A stretch of 64,000 nucleotides of DNA from Hymenobacter citatus (GCF_014333615.1 NZ_JACSCY010000008.1:62001-126000); one strand, 5' to 3'. Positions 37,848 through 48,995 are shown, counted from the stretch's first letter. Numbers and translations are program-made. The notes: generated by a model from the sequence alone, not told the origin.

Positions 37848-39755
37848 ATGTGTGGAATTACCGGAACATTCGCCTTTACCGATGCGGGTCGCACGACGCT
37901 GGCCGCCTTACCCGCCGCTACCGACGCCATTGAGAGTCGCGGCCCCGACTCGCGGGGGCAATACGTATACGACTGCGTAGGGCTGGGCTTCCGCCGCCTG
38001 GCCATTCTGGACTTGTCGGCCGATGGCAACCAGCCGATGACCGACGAGTCGGAGCGCTATACCATTGTCTTTAATGGGGAGATATTCAATTTCAAAGAGC
38101 TGCGGCAGAAGCTAGTAGCGAAAGGCTGTCGTTTTCATTCCCAGACCGATACGGAAGTTATTCTCCAACTCTACATCACCGAAGGCCGTAACTTTCTGAA
38201 AAAGCTCAACGGCTTCTTCGGCCTGGCGATTTACGACAAGGAAGAAAACTCCCTGTTTATTGCCCGCGACCGAATGGGGGAGAAGCCCATCTTGGTGTAC
38301 CGCGATGAAGACAAATTATTGTTTGGCTCCGAGATGAAGTCGCTGCTGGCCCTGGGTGTGCCGCGCAAGCTGGATTACACGTCGCTGAGTCACTACTTAC
38401 AGCTGAATTATATTCCGGGTCCGGCTACTATTTTCAAAGGCGTTAAGAAGCTGCTACCCGGTCACTACCTCTATATTAAAGGCAAGAAGGTGGTGCGCAA
38501 GCGCTGGTATAAAGTGCCTTACGACCCCAAAAAGGTCCAAAAGAACAAGCTGAGCTACGAGCAGCAACAGAAAAAGCTGGTCGATTTGCTCGATGATGCC
38601 ACGTCTCGCCGCTTGGTGGCCGATGTGCCGCTGGGTGCTTTCCTGAGTGGGGGCATCGACTCGTCGGTGGTGGTAGCGCTGGCCTCGCGCCATACCCAGC
38701 ACCTGAATACGTTCAGCATCGGCTACCGCGATGAGCCATTCTTCGACGAAACCAAGTACGCCAAGCTGGTAGCTGACCGCTACAAAACCAACCACACAGT
38801 TTTCTCGCTCACCAATCAGGACCTGTACGACCACATCTTCGATGTGCTGAACTACCTCGACGAACCGTTTGCCGACTCCTCGGCCCTGGCCGTATATATC
38901 CTGAGCAAGCGCACCCGCGAAAAAGTAACCGTGGCCCTGTCCGGCGACGGCGCCGACGAGTTGTTTTCGGGCTATAACAAGCACATGGGCGAGTTTCAGG
39001 TGCGGCAGGGCGGATTCAAGGCCGAGGCTGTTACCAGTCTGAACTTGCTGTGGGACGTGCTGCCTAAGTCGCGTAATTCTTTCTTTGGTAATCGGGTACG
39101 GCAGTTTCAACGCTTCTCACGCGGCATGCTCAGTGGCCCCAAGGACCGGTATTGGGACTGGGCTACCTTCGCGTCGGCCACCGATGCGCGTCATCTGCTC
39201 AGCCCTGCGGCCCAGCAGAAAGTAAACAAGAAGCTAGCCGACAAGCGCCGCAAAGATATCCTGCAACACCTGCACGCCGATGGCGACCTGAACGAGGTGC
39301 TACTCACCGACGTGCAGCTGGTGCTACCCTACGATATGTTGGCCAAGGTAGACCTGATGAGCATGGCCTGCTCGTTGGAGGTGCGTCCACCGTTCCTGGA
39401 CCACAACGTGGTCAATTTTGCTTTTTCCCTACCCGTGTCAAGTAAAATTGACGCGAATCTGAAAAAGAAAATTGTGCAGGATGCTTTCCGGCCTATGCTG
39501 CCCGAGGAGTTGTACAAACGCCCCAAGCATGGCTTCGAAGTACCCTTGCTCAAGTGGTTCCGCGGTGAGTTGCGCCCACTGATTGAAGACGACCTGCTCT
39601 CTGATGTATTCATCGAAGCCCAGGGAATCTTCGATGTAGAAGCTATTCGCGCCCTCAAAACCCAGTTGTTCTCCCGCAGCCCTGGCGACGTGCACGCCCG
39701 CATCTGGGCGCTCATCGTGTTTCAGTGGTGGTGGAAAAAGTGGATGCAGGCATAA
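37848..39755 (+). CDS. asnB: Glutamine-hydrolysing asparagine synthase-like amidotransferase
   Basis: 635 aa. MCGITGTF with the Cys2 nucleophile opens a class II glutamine amidotransferase domain (about 1-210). The synthase domain (about 235-610) has the ATP-pyrophosphatase loop LSGGIDSSVV near 265 and SGDGADELFSGY. The standard reaction is asparagine formation from aspartate, glutamine and ATP. It sits at the head of a polysaccharide locus that also makes UDP-glucuronic acid, and AsnB-like enzymes in such loci often amidate uronic acids in the glycan. General asparagine synthesis remains possible. A GT2 gene follows 35 bp later. Confidence 0.88.
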   Translation: MCGITGTFAFTDAGRTTLAALPAATDAIESRGPDSRGQYVYDCVGLGFRRLAILDLSADGNQPMTDESERYTIVFNGEIFNFKELRQKLVAKGCRFHSQTDTEVILQLYITEGRNFLKKLNGFFGLAIYDKEENSLFIARDRMGEKPILVYRDEDKLLFGSEMKSLLALGVPRKLDYTSLSHYLQLNYIPGPATIFKGVKKLLPGHYLYIKGKKVVRKRWYKVPYDPKKVQKNKLSYEQQQKKLVDLLDDATSRRLVADVPLGAFLSGGIDSSVVVALASRHTQHLNTFSIGYRDEPFFDETKYAKLVADRYKTNHTVFSLTNQDLYDHIFDVLNYLDEPFADSSALAVYILSKRTREKVTVALSGDGADELFSGYNKHMGEFQVRQGGFKAEAVTSLNLLWDVLPKSRNSFFGNRVRQFQRFSRGMLSGPKDRYWDWATFASATDARHLLSPAAQQKVNKKLADKRRKDILQHLHADGDLNEVLLTDVQLVLPYDMLAKVDLMSMACSLEVRPPFLDHNVVNFAFSLPVSSKIDANLKKKIVQDAFRPMLPEELYKRPKHGFEVPLLKWFRGELRPLIEDDLLSDVFIEAQGIFDVEAIRALKTQLFSRSPGDVHARIWALIVFQWWWKKWMQA

Positions 39756-39790
39756 CCAGTCTACTTCACTGTTGATTCTCTTTTCGTTGC

Positions 39791-40522
39791 ATGAATTCTG
39801 TTGCGCCGGTTGGTAAGCTTTCTATTGTAATTCCAGCGTACAATGAAGATGCAACGATTGGCAGAGTGCTGGCACAAGTAGAAGCGGTGGAACTGCTGGG
39901 CAATCTGACCAAAGAGGTAATTGTGGTTGACGACTGTTCACAAGACGACACGGCGCGCATTGTGCAGCACTATCAAGCCCAACACCCGCACCTAGCGGTG
40001 CAATACTACAGGCACACCGTTAATCAAGGGAAAGGGGCCGCATTGCATACGGGCATTCGCGCTGCTAATGGCGACTATATCATAATCCAGGATGCCGACC
40101 TGGAGTATGATCCAGCCGAGTACAATCTGCTGCTACAACCCGTGCTGCGTGGGGTAGCCGACGTGGTATATGGCTCCCGCTTTATGGGGGGTAGTCCTCA
40201 TCGGGTACTGTTCTTCTGGCACAGCATCGGCAACCGCTGGCTAACTATGCTGACCAACCTCTTCGCCAATCTCAACCTGACGGATATGGAAACGTGCTAC
40301 AAACTTTTTCGGCGCGATATCGTACAGGGCCTGACGCTGGCAGAAAAGCGTTTTGGCTTTGAGCCGGAAGTGACGCTAAAAGTAGCCCGCGTGCCCCATA
40401 TACGCATATACGAAGTAGGTATAAGCTATTACGGCCGTACCTATGCCGAAGGTAAAAAAATAGGGTGGCGTGATGGTGTGCAGGCCATTTACTGCATTAT
40501 TAGGTATGGGTTATTGAGATAA
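39791..40522 (+). CDS. Family 2 glycosyltransferase, polyprenol-phosphate type
   Basis: 243 aa. A single GT-A domain: VIPAYNEDATIGRVL, VVDDCSQDDTA, then QDADLEYDP carrying the DxD motif and KRFGFEPEVTLKVA. It is most like dolichol/polyprenol-phosphate mannosyl- or glucosyltransferases that charge a lipid carrier with a sugar for extracytoplasmic use. There is no C-terminal membrane segment. It follows asnB by 35 bp and precedes ugd by 67 bp, so it is likely part of the locus operon. Confidence 0.82.
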   Translation: MNSVAPVGKLSIVIPAYNEDATIGRVLAQVEAVELLGNLTKEVIVVDDCSQDDTARIVQHYQAQHPHLAVQYYRHTVNQGKGAALHTGIRAANGDYIIIQDADLEYDPAEYNLLLQPVLRGVADVVYGSRFMGGSPHRVLFFWHSIGNRWLTMLTNLFANLNLTDMETCYKLFRRDIVQGLTLAEKRFGFEPEVTLKVARVPHIRIYEVGISYYGRTYAEGKKIGWRDGVQAIYCIIRYGLLR

Positions 40523-40589
40523 TCCATGATTCCTATTCCTTTTGTTTCACCTTTGTACTGAAGTTATACCAGACTTTTCCCCATCAATT

Positions 40590-41927
40590 ATGAAAATCGC
40601 AGTAGTAGGTACAGGCTATGTTGGCCTCGTAACGGGCACATGCTTTGCCGAGGTAGGCATTGAGGTAACCTGCATCGACATCGACCAAAAGAAAATAGAT
40701 AACCTGCACAAAGGTATATTGCCTATCTACGAGCCGGGTCTGGAGGAAATGGTAAGCCGCAACGTATCGGCTGGCCGCCTAAGTTTCTCTACTAATCTGG
40801 CAGAGGCCATCAAAGAGTGTGATGTGGCTTTCATTGCCGTAGGTACCCCTCCCGGTGAAGACGGCTCAGCTGATTTGAAATACGTGCTGGCCGTAGCCCG
40901 TGGCATTGGCGAAAGCATGAACAACTATTGCGTGGTAGTAACTAAGAGCACAGTGCCGGTAGGCACGGCTGCCAAAGTGCGCAAAGAATTGGAAGACGCA
41001 TTGGCTAAGCGTGGCGCCAACATTGAGTTTGACGTGGCTTCTAATCCCGAGTTCCTGAAAGAAGGTGCCGCCATCGACGACTTCCTGAAGCCCGACCGCA
41101 TTGTGGTAGGCATTTCGTCGGAGCGGGCCGAAGAGGTGATGAGCCGCCTCTACAAGCCGTTCCTGCTCAATGGCCACCCCATCATCTTCATGGATATTCC
41201 GTCGGCTGAAATGACGAAATACGCCGCAAACTCCATGCTGGCCACTAAGATTTCGTTTATGAACGACATCGCCAACCTGTGCGAAATCATGGGTGCCGAT
41301 GTGAACATGGTGCGTAAGGGTATTGGCTCCGATGCACGTATCGGCACCAAGTTTATTTATCCTGGTATCGGCTACGGAGGCTCCTGCTTCCCGAAAGACG
41401 TAAAAGCCCTCATCAAAACCGCTTCCGAGAACGGCTACGAAATGCAGGTGCTGAAGGCTGTGGAAAGCGTGAACGACGCCCAAAAGGAAGTGCTGTTTGA
41501 TAAAGTAAGCAAGCACTTTGGCGGGGAGCTGAGCGGTAAGAAATTTGCCGTGTGGGGCCTGTCTTTCAAGCCCAAAACCGACGACATGCGTGAGGCGCCT
41601 TCGTTGGTTATCATCGAGAAACTGCTGGCCGAAGGTGGCACTGTATCAGCCTACGATCCGGTGGCGATGGAAGAAGCCAAGCATTCGCTCGGCGACCGTA
41701 TCACTTACGCCAAAGACCCCTTCGAAGCCTTGGTAGATGCCGATGCACTGCTGGTAGTAACCGAATGGCCTGAGTTCCGCTCACCTAGCTTCGAGGTAGT
41801 GGGTAAGCTGTTGAAGGACAAGGTTATCTTCGACGGTCGTAATATTTACGACCCAGCTGAGTTGCGCGAATTAGGTTTTGCCTACCACTGTATTGGCGTT
41901 AAAACCGCTCACAAAGAGCCAGCTTAG
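40590..41927 (+). CDS. ugd: UDP-glucose 6-dehydrogenase
   Basis: 445 aa from the ATG at 40590 (in-frame starts before it have no support). MKIAVVGTGYVGLVTG is the NAD fold; IGYGGSCFPKD holds the catalytic Cys266; the Lys/Asn residues in EMTKYAANSMLATK are present. It oxidises UDP-glucose twice to UDP-glucuronate. The uxs gene next door can use its product to make UDP-xylose. The assignment is firm. Confidence 0.92.
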   Translation: MKIAVVGTGYVGLVTGTCFAEVGIEVTCIDIDQKKIDNLHKGILPIYEPGLEEMVSRNVSAGRLSFSTNLAEAIKECDVAFIAVGTPPGEDGSADLKYVLAVARGIGESMNNYCVVVTKSTVPVGTAAKVRKELEDALAKRGANIEFDVASNPEFLKEGAAIDDFLKPDRIVVGISSERAEEVMSRLYKPFLLNGHPIIFMDIPSAEMTKYAANSMLATKISFMNDIANLCEIMGADVNMVRKGIGSDARIGTKFIYPGIGYGGSCFPKDVKALIKTASENGYEMQVLKAVESVNDAQKEVLFDKVSKHFGGELSGKKFAVWGLSFKPKTDDMREAPSLVIIEKLLAEGGTVSAYDPVAMEEAKHSLGDRITYAKDPFEALVDADALLVVTEWPEFRSPSFEVVGKLLKDKVIFDGRNIYDPAELRELGFAYHCIGVKTAHKEPA

Positions 41928-42003
41928 AATAGCTGCCCATTTGATTCTTGGTGTCACCACAAAAGCTATCAGCTACTAGCTAATAGCGAACAGCTTAAAC
42001 GAT

Positions 42004-42990
<987 letters not shown>

Positions 42991-43074
42991 AGCACCTTGC
43001 TTCTGACTACTACGCTTCAACCATTAGTAGGCAGAAACATTCTGAGTGAGCAATAGATACCAGCTGTTTGCATA

Positions 43075-43120
43075 CAGAAGCACCTTTGCCTTTTCTATGA
43101 AAATGGTAAAGGTGCTTCTG
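43075..43120 (+). terminator. Terminator after uxs
   Basis: Arms CAGAAGCACCTTTGCC (43075-43090) and GGTAAAGGTGCTTCTG (43105-43120) pair with one G-U, with a 14-base loop and a short TTAT tail. It may separate the asnB-ugd-uxs group from the next genes. Confidence 0.65.
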
Positions 43121-43253
43121 TTATATCCACTAGATGGGTTGAACACGCAATACTAGTGCTTGATCTATACCGTGCTATGCCTTTCGGTAGGGTAGGGGCA
43201 CAGAAAACCGGCGGTTTCGGACCTGTACGCAGTGAAATATACGTTGTCTGTCT

Positions 43254-44369
43254 ATGTTGCCCATCCCCTTTCTATCTTTTGAGGCCCAACACCAGCCCCT
43301 GCGTGATGCTATCCTGAAGGCAATGGCACGCGTTTACGATTCGGGGCAACTTGTGCTTGGAGAGGAAGTAGCAGGGTTCGAGAAGGAATACGCCCGCTTT
43401 AATGGCACAGTAGAATGCGTGGGGGTAGGCAATGGACTAGACGCGCTATACTTCGCCCTGCTGGCGTTAGATATCGGGCCAGGGGACGAGGTTATTGTGC
43501 CCAGCAACACATACATTGCTACCTGGCTGGCTGTCACTAAAACAGGTGCTATCCCTGTTCCCGTAGAGCCGGACCCTGCTACCAGTAACCTGAACCCTGA
43601 CTTGCTGCCGGCGGCCATTACACCACGTACTCGCGCCATATTACCCGTGCACTTATATGGTCAGGCGTGCCGCATGACGGAGATTATGCACATCGCCCGA
43701 CACTATGGCTTATCAGTAGTGGAAGACAACGCGCAGGCGCAGGGCGCCACGTTTGCGGGCCAGCCAACCGGCAGCTTCGGAGAACTGAATGGAACAAGCT
43801 TCTACCCCGGTAAAAATCTGGGTGCCCTGGGCGACGCCGGAGCTGTTACGACCAATAATCCGGAACTAGCACATAAAATTCGGCTACTTCGTAACTATGG
43901 TTCGCAACAAAAATATTACAACGACGTAATGGGCCATAATTCGCGCCTGGATGAGCTACAAGCGGCCGTGCTGCGGGTTAAACTTCCTTTTCTGACAACT
44001 TGGATTGCCCAGCGACAGCAGCTGGCTACCTGGTATAATTCCTATCTGGCCGATATTCCTACCCTAGGCCTGCCTGCAATCCAACCCGGTGCCACACACG
44101 TTTATCACCTGTACGTTATTCATACTCCCCACCGCAATGCCCTTCAACGCTACTTGGCGGGCCGGGGCATTACTACGATGATCCATTATCCCGTGCCACC
44201 CCATCGGCAGCTCGCCTACAAGGGACTTGCACTCCAGCAACCGCTGCTAATTGCCGAGCAACTAGCAGATACCTGTCTAAGCCTGCCCCTGTGGCCAGGC
44301 ATGACGCAAGCCCAAATCGGCAGGATAGCAAACACCATTCGGGCTTACTATTCCGAAATAGCTATTTAA
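43254..44369 (+). CDS. DegT/DnrJ/EryC1 sugar aminotransferase
   Basis: 371 aa, PLP-dependent. [16 protein letters not shown], then [12 protein letters not shown], and [15 protein letters not shown] with the PLP Lys187. This segment and [11 protein letters not shown]...[12 protein letters not shown] look most like QdtB/FdtB-type 3-aminotransferases that make dTDP-3-amino-6-deoxyhexoses. It should add an amino group to a keto-sugar nucleotide. No rmlA/rmlB or dTDP-sugar isomerase is in the window, so the donor pathway must lie elsewhere, or the substrate differs. It is a single gene between two hairpin/promoter regions. Confidence 0.85.
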   Translation: MLPIPFLSFEAQHQPLRDAILKAMARVYDSGQLVLGEEVAGFEKEYARFNGTVECVGVGNGLDALYFALLALDIGPGDEVIVPSNTYIATWLAVTKTGAIPVPVEPDPATSNLNPDLLPAAITPRTRAILPVHLYGQACRMTEIMHIARHYGLSVVEDNAQAQGATFAGQPTGSFGELNGTSFYPGKNLGALGDAGAVTTNNPELAHKIRLLRNYGSQQKYYNDVMGHNSRLDELQAAVLRVKLPFLTTWIAQRQQLATWYNSYLADIPTLGLPAIQPGATHVYHLYVIHTPHRNALQRYLAGRGITTMIHYPVPPHRQLAYKGLALQQPLLIAEQLADTCLSLPLWPGMTQAQIGRIANTIRAYYSEIAI

Positions 44370-44407
44370 TTTCGCGTTTCAGTACAATATCATATTAGAA
44401 AAAATAC

Positions 44408-44415
44408 TAATTTTG
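44408..44415 (+). promoter_or_regulatory. -7 box TAATTTTG before gmd
   Basis: Exact TAnnTTTG match 101 bp upstream of the gmd ATG at 44517. No perfect -33 box at the usual distance. It suggests a separate promoter for the GDP-fucose genes. Confidence 0.45.
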
Positions 44416-44516
44416 CCTTTCTGAGCGCCCATTTGCCAAACCCACCAAGTTCTTTCACTGTCTAACAGCGTTTCTCACTTCGATACCTCTATCATCATTT
44501 CAAACACACATTACAC

Positions 44517-45635
44517 ATGGCAAAATGTGCACTCATCACCGGTATTACCGGGCAAGATGGTACCTACCTGGCTGAATTGCTGCTGAGCAAGGGCTACGAA
44601 GTTCACGGCGTAAAGCGTCGCGCCTCCCTGTTTAACACCAGCCGTATCGACCACCTATATCAAGATCCGCACGAAAAAGATGTGCGCTTCACGCTGCACT
44701 ACGGCGACCTGACGGACTCTACCAACCTGATCCGCATCATTCAGGAGGTACAGCCCGACGAAATCTACAATCTCGGTGCCATGTCGCACGTAAAAGTATC
44801 GTTTGACACGCCGGAGTATACCGCCGACGTAGACGGTATTGGTACGTTGCGCCTGCTGGAAGCCGTGCGCATCCTGGGGATGACTAAGAAAACGCGTATT
44901 TATCAAGCTTCTACCTCCGAGCTGTACGGCTTAGTGCAAGAAGTGCCCCAGCGCGAAACCACGCCCTTCTATCCCCGTTCGCCCTACGCCGTGGCTAAAA
45001 TGTACGGCTTCTGGATTACAGTAAACTACCGCGAAGCATACGACATGTATGCCTGCAACGGTATCCTGTTCAACCACGAAAGCCCTCTGCGTGGCGAAAC
45101 CTTCGTAACGCGCAAGATCACCCGCGCGGTATCGCGCATTGCTCTAGGCCTGCAAGATTGCCTCTACTTGGGTAACCTGAGCGCCAAGCGTGACTGGGGC
45201 CACGCCAAAGATTACGTAGAAGGCATGTGGCGTATGCTACAGCAGGAAACCGCCGAAGATTTTGTACTTGCTACCGGGGTAACCACGACTGTACGCGACT
45301 TTGTACGGCTGGCATTTGCCGAGGTAGGCATAGAACTAGCTTTTGAAGGGGAAGAAGATAAAGAGGTAGCCCGTGTGGTAGCCTGCAACAATCCTGAGTA
45401 CCAAATCGAGGTTGGTACCATCGTGACGAAAGTAGACGAGCGTTATTTCCGTCCCACGGAAGTGGAACTGCTCATCGGTGATCCTACGAAAGCCAAAACT
45501 AAGCTTGGCTGGGAGCCTAAATATGATCTGCAGGGTTTGGTAAAAGAAATGATGCAGTCAGATTTGGATGAATCGCGCCGCGACGAGTACCTGCGCGAAG
45601 GTGGCCATACTATCCTGAAAAACTACGCCGAGTAG
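44517..45635 (+). CDS. gmd: GDP-mannose 4,6-dehydratase
   Basis: 372 aa. [19 protein letters not shown] and [19 protein letters not shown] are specific to GDP-mannose dehydratase; [13 protein letters not shown] holds the catalytic Tyr and Lys; [20 protein letters not shown] is the conserved substrate loop. It makes GDP-4-keto-6-deoxymannose, the precursor of GDP-fucose. The fcl gene follows 86 bp later with a hairpin between them. Confidence 0.93.
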   Translation: MAKCALITGITGQDGTYLAELLLSKGYEVHGVKRRASLFNTSRIDHLYQDPHEKDVRFTLHYGDLTDSTNLIRIIQEVQPDEIYNLGAMSHVKVSFDTPEYTADVDGIGTLRLLEAVRILGMTKKTRIYQASTSELYGLVQEVPQRETTPFYPRSPYAVAKMYGFWITVNYREAYDMYACNGILFNHESPLRGETFVTRKITRAVSRIALGLQDCLYLGNLSAKRDWGHAKDYVEGMWRMLQQETAEDFVLATGVTTTVRDFVRLAFAEVGIELAFEGEEDKEVARVVACNNPEYQIEVGTIVTKVDERYFRPTEVELLIGDPTKAKTKLGWEPKYDLQGLVKEMMQSDLDESRRDEYLREGGHTILKNYAE

Positions 45636-45651
45636 TTAGCTGTTAGAAGCT

Positions 45652-45696
45652 ATAAACTGGCTCTCCTTCTTTTTCCAAGGAAGGGAGCCAGTTTAT
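45652..45696 (+). terminator. Hairpin between gmd and fcl
   Basis: Arms ATAAACTGGCT (45652-45662) and AGCCAGTTTAT (45686-45696), with more pairing (CTCC...GGGA) toward the centre. There is no strong T tail, so it may attenuate rather than end the transcript. Confidence 0.5.
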
Positions 45697-45721
45697 GGTT
45701 TACACCCTGAAATTTCTTCCA

Positions 45722-46657
45722 ATGGAACAAAACGCTAAAATATACGTGGCGGGCCACCGCGGCATGGTAGGCGGCGCTCTAGTGCGCCGACTGCAACAGG
45801 CGGGTTACCAGAACATCGTGACCCGTACCTCCAAAGAGCTGGACCTGCGTAACAAGAAGGCTGTAGATGCTTTCTTTGCCGAAGAAAAGCCAGAGTATGT
45901 GTTCCTGGCTGCTGCCAAGGTAGGCGGCATCTTGGCCAACAACACCTATCGCGCCGACTTCCTACTGGACAACCTTCAGATTCAGAACAACGTCATTCAG
46001 GCCAGCTTCGACCAGGACGTGAAGAAACTGTTGTTCCTAGGCTCGTCGTGCATCTATCCCAAGATGGCGCCTCAGCCCATTAAGGAAGAGTACCTGCTAA
46101 CCGGCCCCCTGGAAGCCACCAACGAGCCTTATGCGCTGGCTAAAATTGCCGGCCTAAAGCTTTGCGAAGCCTTCCGCGACCAGCACGGGAGTAACTACAT
46201 CTCGGCTATGCCTACTAACCTCTATGGCCCCGGTGACAACTACGACTTGCAAAACTCGCACGTACTACCTGCCTTGCTGCGTAAGTTCCATGAAGCTAAG
46301 GAAAGCAGTGCGCCAGAGGTAGAGGTATGGGGTACAGGTACTCCGCGCCGCGAGTTCCTGCATGTAGATGACCTAGCTGACGCCTGCTTGCACCTGATGC
46401 TGCACTATAATGGCAAGGAACCCGTGAACGTAGGTACGGGCGAAGACTTAACCATCCGTGAGCTAGTAGAACTAGTGCGCGACACGGTAGGCTACGAGGG
46501 CAACATCCGTTTCAACACTGACAAGCCCGATGGCACCCCACGCAAGCTACTTGATGTTTCCAAGTTGGCAGAAGCTGGCTGGAAGTATAGGATTTCGCTA
46601 CCGGATGGGATAAAAGCTGTGTACCAGGAGGCGTTTCAGCCGGCATCAGTAGCGTAG
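45722..46657 (+). CDS. fcl: GDP-L-fucose synthase
   Basis: 311 aa from the ATG at 45722; the in-frame start at 45695 lies inside the gmd-fcl hairpin. [19 protein letters not shown] binds [29 protein letters not shown] and [13 protein letters not shown] hold the Ser, Tyr and Lys of the epimerase/reductase site; [11 protein letters not shown] is typical. It converts GDP-4-keto-6-deoxymannose to GDP-L-fucose. With gmd it supplies the fucosyltransferase gene at 48996. Confidence 0.92.
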   Translation: MEQNAKIYVAGHRGMVGGALVRRLQQAGYQNIVTRTSKELDLRNKKAVDAFFAEEKPEYVFLAAAKVGGILANNTYRADFLLDNLQIQNNVIQASFDQDVKKLLFLGSSCIYPKMAPQPIKEEYLLTGPLEATNEPYALAKIAGLKLCEAFRDQHGSNYISAMPTNLYGPGDNYDLQNSHVLPALLRKFHEAKESSAPEVEVWGTGTPRREFLHVDDLADACLHLMLHYNGKEPVNVGTGEDLTIRELVELVRDTVGYEGNIRFNTDKPDGTPRKLLDVSKLAEAGWKYRISLPDGIKAVYQEAFQPASVA

Positions 46658-46694
46658 GTACGGTACTTGCAAGACGTTTGTCCTGCCGTATAGT

Positions 46695-46702
46695 TATCTT
46701 TG
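46695..46702 (+). promoter_or_regulatory. -7 box TATCTTTG between fcl and wzm
   Basis: Exact TAnnTTTG, with TTTG 14 bases upstream (shorter than the usual spacing). The hairpin 46703-46728 starts directly after it. If used, the wzm transcript would begin within the hairpin. Confidence 0.45.
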
Positions 46703-46728
46703 CGCCCGCAAGTAACTGCTTGCGGGCG
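46703..46728 (+). terminator. Hairpin with T tail between fcl and wzm
   Basis: CGCCCGCAAG and CTTGCGGGCG pair around a 6-base loop (TAACTG), followed by TATCTTTTTCC. It fits a rho-independent terminator for the GDP-fucose genes. It also argues for the downstream start of wzm (46808) rather than 46700, which would put coding sequence through the hairpin. Confidence 0.7.
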
Positions 46729-46807
46729 TATCTTTTTCCTAACCCATCCCTTTGTGGACACCACAAACGTTCTGAGTAAGCCAGAAAAAACGCATACCGA
46801 AACCAGT

Positions 46808-47656
46808 ATGCAAGAAGAAAGCTGGACTGAAGTTATTCAACCTCGCACTCGTTTACTTGACTTAGGTCTTGCCGATGTATGGCGTTACCGCGACTTAGTG
46901 ATGTTGTTCGTTAGGCGGGATTTTGTCTCTACATACAAGCAGACGGTACTCGGGCCTATCTGGTTTTTCATTCAGCCTCTGCTCACCACTATTACCTATT
47001 ACATCATATTCGGCAGAGTAGCCAACCTTTCAACGGATGCTTTGCCGCCGCTGGTGTTCTACATCTCAGGTGTTACCATCTGGAACTACTTCGCCCAGAC
47101 GTTGACTGCCACCTCCACAGTGTTTCGCGATAACGCAGCCATGTTTGGCAAGGTGTACTTCCCACGCCTAACCATGCCGCTGTCTATCGTTATTTCCAAC
47201 TTAGTGCGGTTTGCTATTCAGTTTGGGTTGTTTCTGTTGATCTGGCTTTATTATGTAGTACAGACCGATGCTATTCATCCCAACTGGTTGATAGCATTGA
47301 CTCCCGCACTAATAGCAATAATGGGGCTGATGTCACTGGGCTTGGGTATGATCTTTAGCGCCCTAACTACCAAGTACCGCGACCTGGCTATGCTGCTGAC
47401 ATTTGGGGTGCAACTGTTGATGTATGCTACGCCAGTTATTTACCCGCTTTCCAGCATTACTAACCCCAAGTACAAGCTGATTATTCTGGCTAACCCCATG
47501 AGTTCTATCGTCGAAACGTTTCGCTATGCCTTCTTAGGGTCAGGTACGTTTAGCTGGGCTGCGTTGGCATATAGTGCAGTAATTACTCTGGCGGTGCTAC
47601 TGGCGGGCATAATTATCTTCAACCGGGTACAAAAGAGTTTCACCGATACGGTGTAA
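46808..47656 (+). CDS. wzm: Polysaccharide ABC exporter, permease (ABC-2)
   Basis: 282 aa from the ATG at 46808. RYRDLVMLFVRRDFVSTYKQTVLGPIWF is the ABC-2 permease opening; six hydrophobic segments follow, with the conserved FRDNAAMFGKVYFPR loop and ANPMSSIVETFR near the end. It forms the inner-membrane channel that exports a lipid-linked polysaccharide in the ABC route used for some O-antigens and capsules. It pairs with wzt, which starts 53 bp later. No Wzx or Wzy is seen in the window, which supports this route. Confidence 0.9.
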   Translation: MQEESWTEVIQPRTRLLDLGLADVWRYRDLVMLFVRRDFVSTYKQTVLGPIWFFIQPLLTTITYYIIFGRVANLSTDALPPLVFYISGVTIWNYFAQTLTATSTVFRDNAAMFGKVYFPRLTMPLSIVISNLVRFAIQFGLFLLIWLYYVVQTDAIHPNWLIALTPALIAIMGLMSLGLGMIFSALTTKYRDLAMLLTFGVQLLMYATPVIYPLSSITNPKYKLIILANPMSSIVETFRYAFLGSGTFSWAALAYSAVITLAVLLAGIIIFNRVQKSFTDTV

Positions 47657-47709
47657 TAAAAGCCTTTCCGCTTCAGAATACCCTACCTGAATAGTTTTAG
47701 AATGCACCG

Positions 47710-48993
47710 ATGAGTGACGTTGCTATAAAAGTTGAAAACCTCGGAAAGCTTTACCGCCTCGGAGAGGTAGGCACAGGCACTCTTAGCCAAGACTTGAACC
47801 GTTGGTGGGCTCAGGTGCGCGGCAAAGAAGACCCGTTTGCCAAGATTGGTGAAGCCAACGACCGCACTAAAAAAGGTAGTAGTGACTTTGTATGGTCACT
47901 GAAGGATGTCAACTTCGAAGTGAAGAAAGGGGAGGTGTTAGGCATCATCGGGCGCAATGGTGCCGGTAAGTCTACTCTCCTCAAGATTCTCTCGAAAGTA
48001 ACAGCGCCTACCACAGGCAAGATCAAAGTAGACGGCCGCATTGCTTCCCTGCTGGAAGTAGGTACCGGCTTCCACCCAGAGCTAACCGGTCGGGAGAATA
48101 TCTTCCTAAACGGCGCTATTCTGGGCATGTCGAAAACAGAGATTCGTGCCAAGTTTGACGAGATAGTAGATTTCTCAGGCGTAGAGCGCTATATCGATAC
48201 TCCAGTGAAACGCTATAGTAGCGGGATGTATGTACGCTTAGCCTTTGCTGTGTCGGCTTTCCTCGAACCGGAAATTCTAATTGTGGATGAAGTATTGGCA
48301 GTAGGGGACGCTGAGTTTCAAAAGAAGTGTTTAGGGCGAATGAAGGATGTAAGTGTGAATGATGGACGCACTGTACTCTTTGTGAGTCATAACATGGCTG
48401 CTGTACAGCAGTTGTGTACTACTGGTATTTTGTTGAAAAACGGTCAGTTGTTCTATGACGGAGAAGTGAGAAAAACACTGCAAGAGTATTTTGCTATGCA
48501 AAAGAATGTGTTTGAGAGTGACTTAGGTAGCAGGACTGATCGTAAAGGAACAGGTTTGATTAAATTTACTTCTATAGAATTTTATGACAGTCACAATCAG
48601 CCTATCTATAATATAGTAACTGGTCAGCAATTATCGTTGAAACTCAAATTCGAAAATAATATACAAGATAAAAAGGATCACAATGTTAGATTTGATGTGA
48701 TAATTATGGATGAAAATGAAAATATGATTTCTATGCTAACAACGTTTTATCAACATAATAATACTTATATCCATAGTGATTCTGCTTATTATACTATCAG
48801 TATTCCAAAGTTGCCTTTGTCACAAGGTAATTATACGTTAGGTATATACTGTAAAATAGATGAAGATGAAGCAGACTGGATAATGAACGCGATGGAGTTT
48901 ACAGTGGAAGAAGGTGATTTCTTTAATTGTGGGCGAGTTATGCCTCGTGGGTTCGGAGCTGTTGCTATAGAGCATACTATTCAGCTGCACTAA
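47710..48993 (+). CDS. wzt: Polysaccharide ABC exporter ATPase with C-terminal glycan-recognition domain
   Basis: 427 aa. ATPase: Walker A GRNGAGKST from 81, signature SSGMYVRLAF near 170, Walker B ILIVDEVLAVGD near 190. After a linker (about 255-280), the C-terminal ~145 residues form a separate beta domain (FTSIEFYDS, LSLKLKFENN, YTLGIYCKIDE). In ABC systems of the O9a type, that domain binds the finished end of the glycan. The base composition changes within this gene: GC-rich up to about 48.4 kb, AT-rich after. The tail is thus probably acquired with the glycan genes behind it. The stop codon is 2 bp before the fucosyltransferase start. Confidence 0.9.
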   Translation: MSDVAIKVENLGKLYRLGEVGTGTLSQDLNRWWAQVRGKEDPFAKIGEANDRTKKGSSDFVWSLKDVNFEVKKGEVLGIIGRNGAGKSTLLKILSKVTAPTTGKIKVDGRIASLLEVGTGFHPELTGRENIFLNGAILGMSKTEIRAKFDEIVDFSGVERYIDTPVKRYSSGMYVRLAFAVSAFLEPEILIVDEVLAVGDAEFQKKCLGRMKDVSVNDGRTVLFVSHNMAAVQQLCTTGILLKNGQLFYDGEVRKTLQEYFAMQKNVFESDLGSRTDRKGTGLIKFTSIEFYDSHNQPIYNIVTGQQLSLKLKFENNIQDKKDHNVRFDVIIMDENENMISMLTTFYQHNNTYIHSDSAYYTISIPKLPLSQGNYTLGIYCKIDEDEADWIMNAMEFTVEEGDFFNCGRVMPRGFGAVAIEHTIQLH

Positions 48994-48995
48994 TT

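Noticed and set aside
38454..39110. 218-codon minus-strand frame inside asnB
   Set aside because: Lies entirely opposite the conserved asparagine synthase domain; no motif.
40866..41516. 216-codon minus-strand frame inside ugd
   Set aside because: Antisense to the conserved dehydrogenase; no motif.
41962..42000. Imperfect AGCTA/GCTAAT repeats before uxs
   Set aside because: Too short and irregular to call a riboswitch, operator or repeat element.
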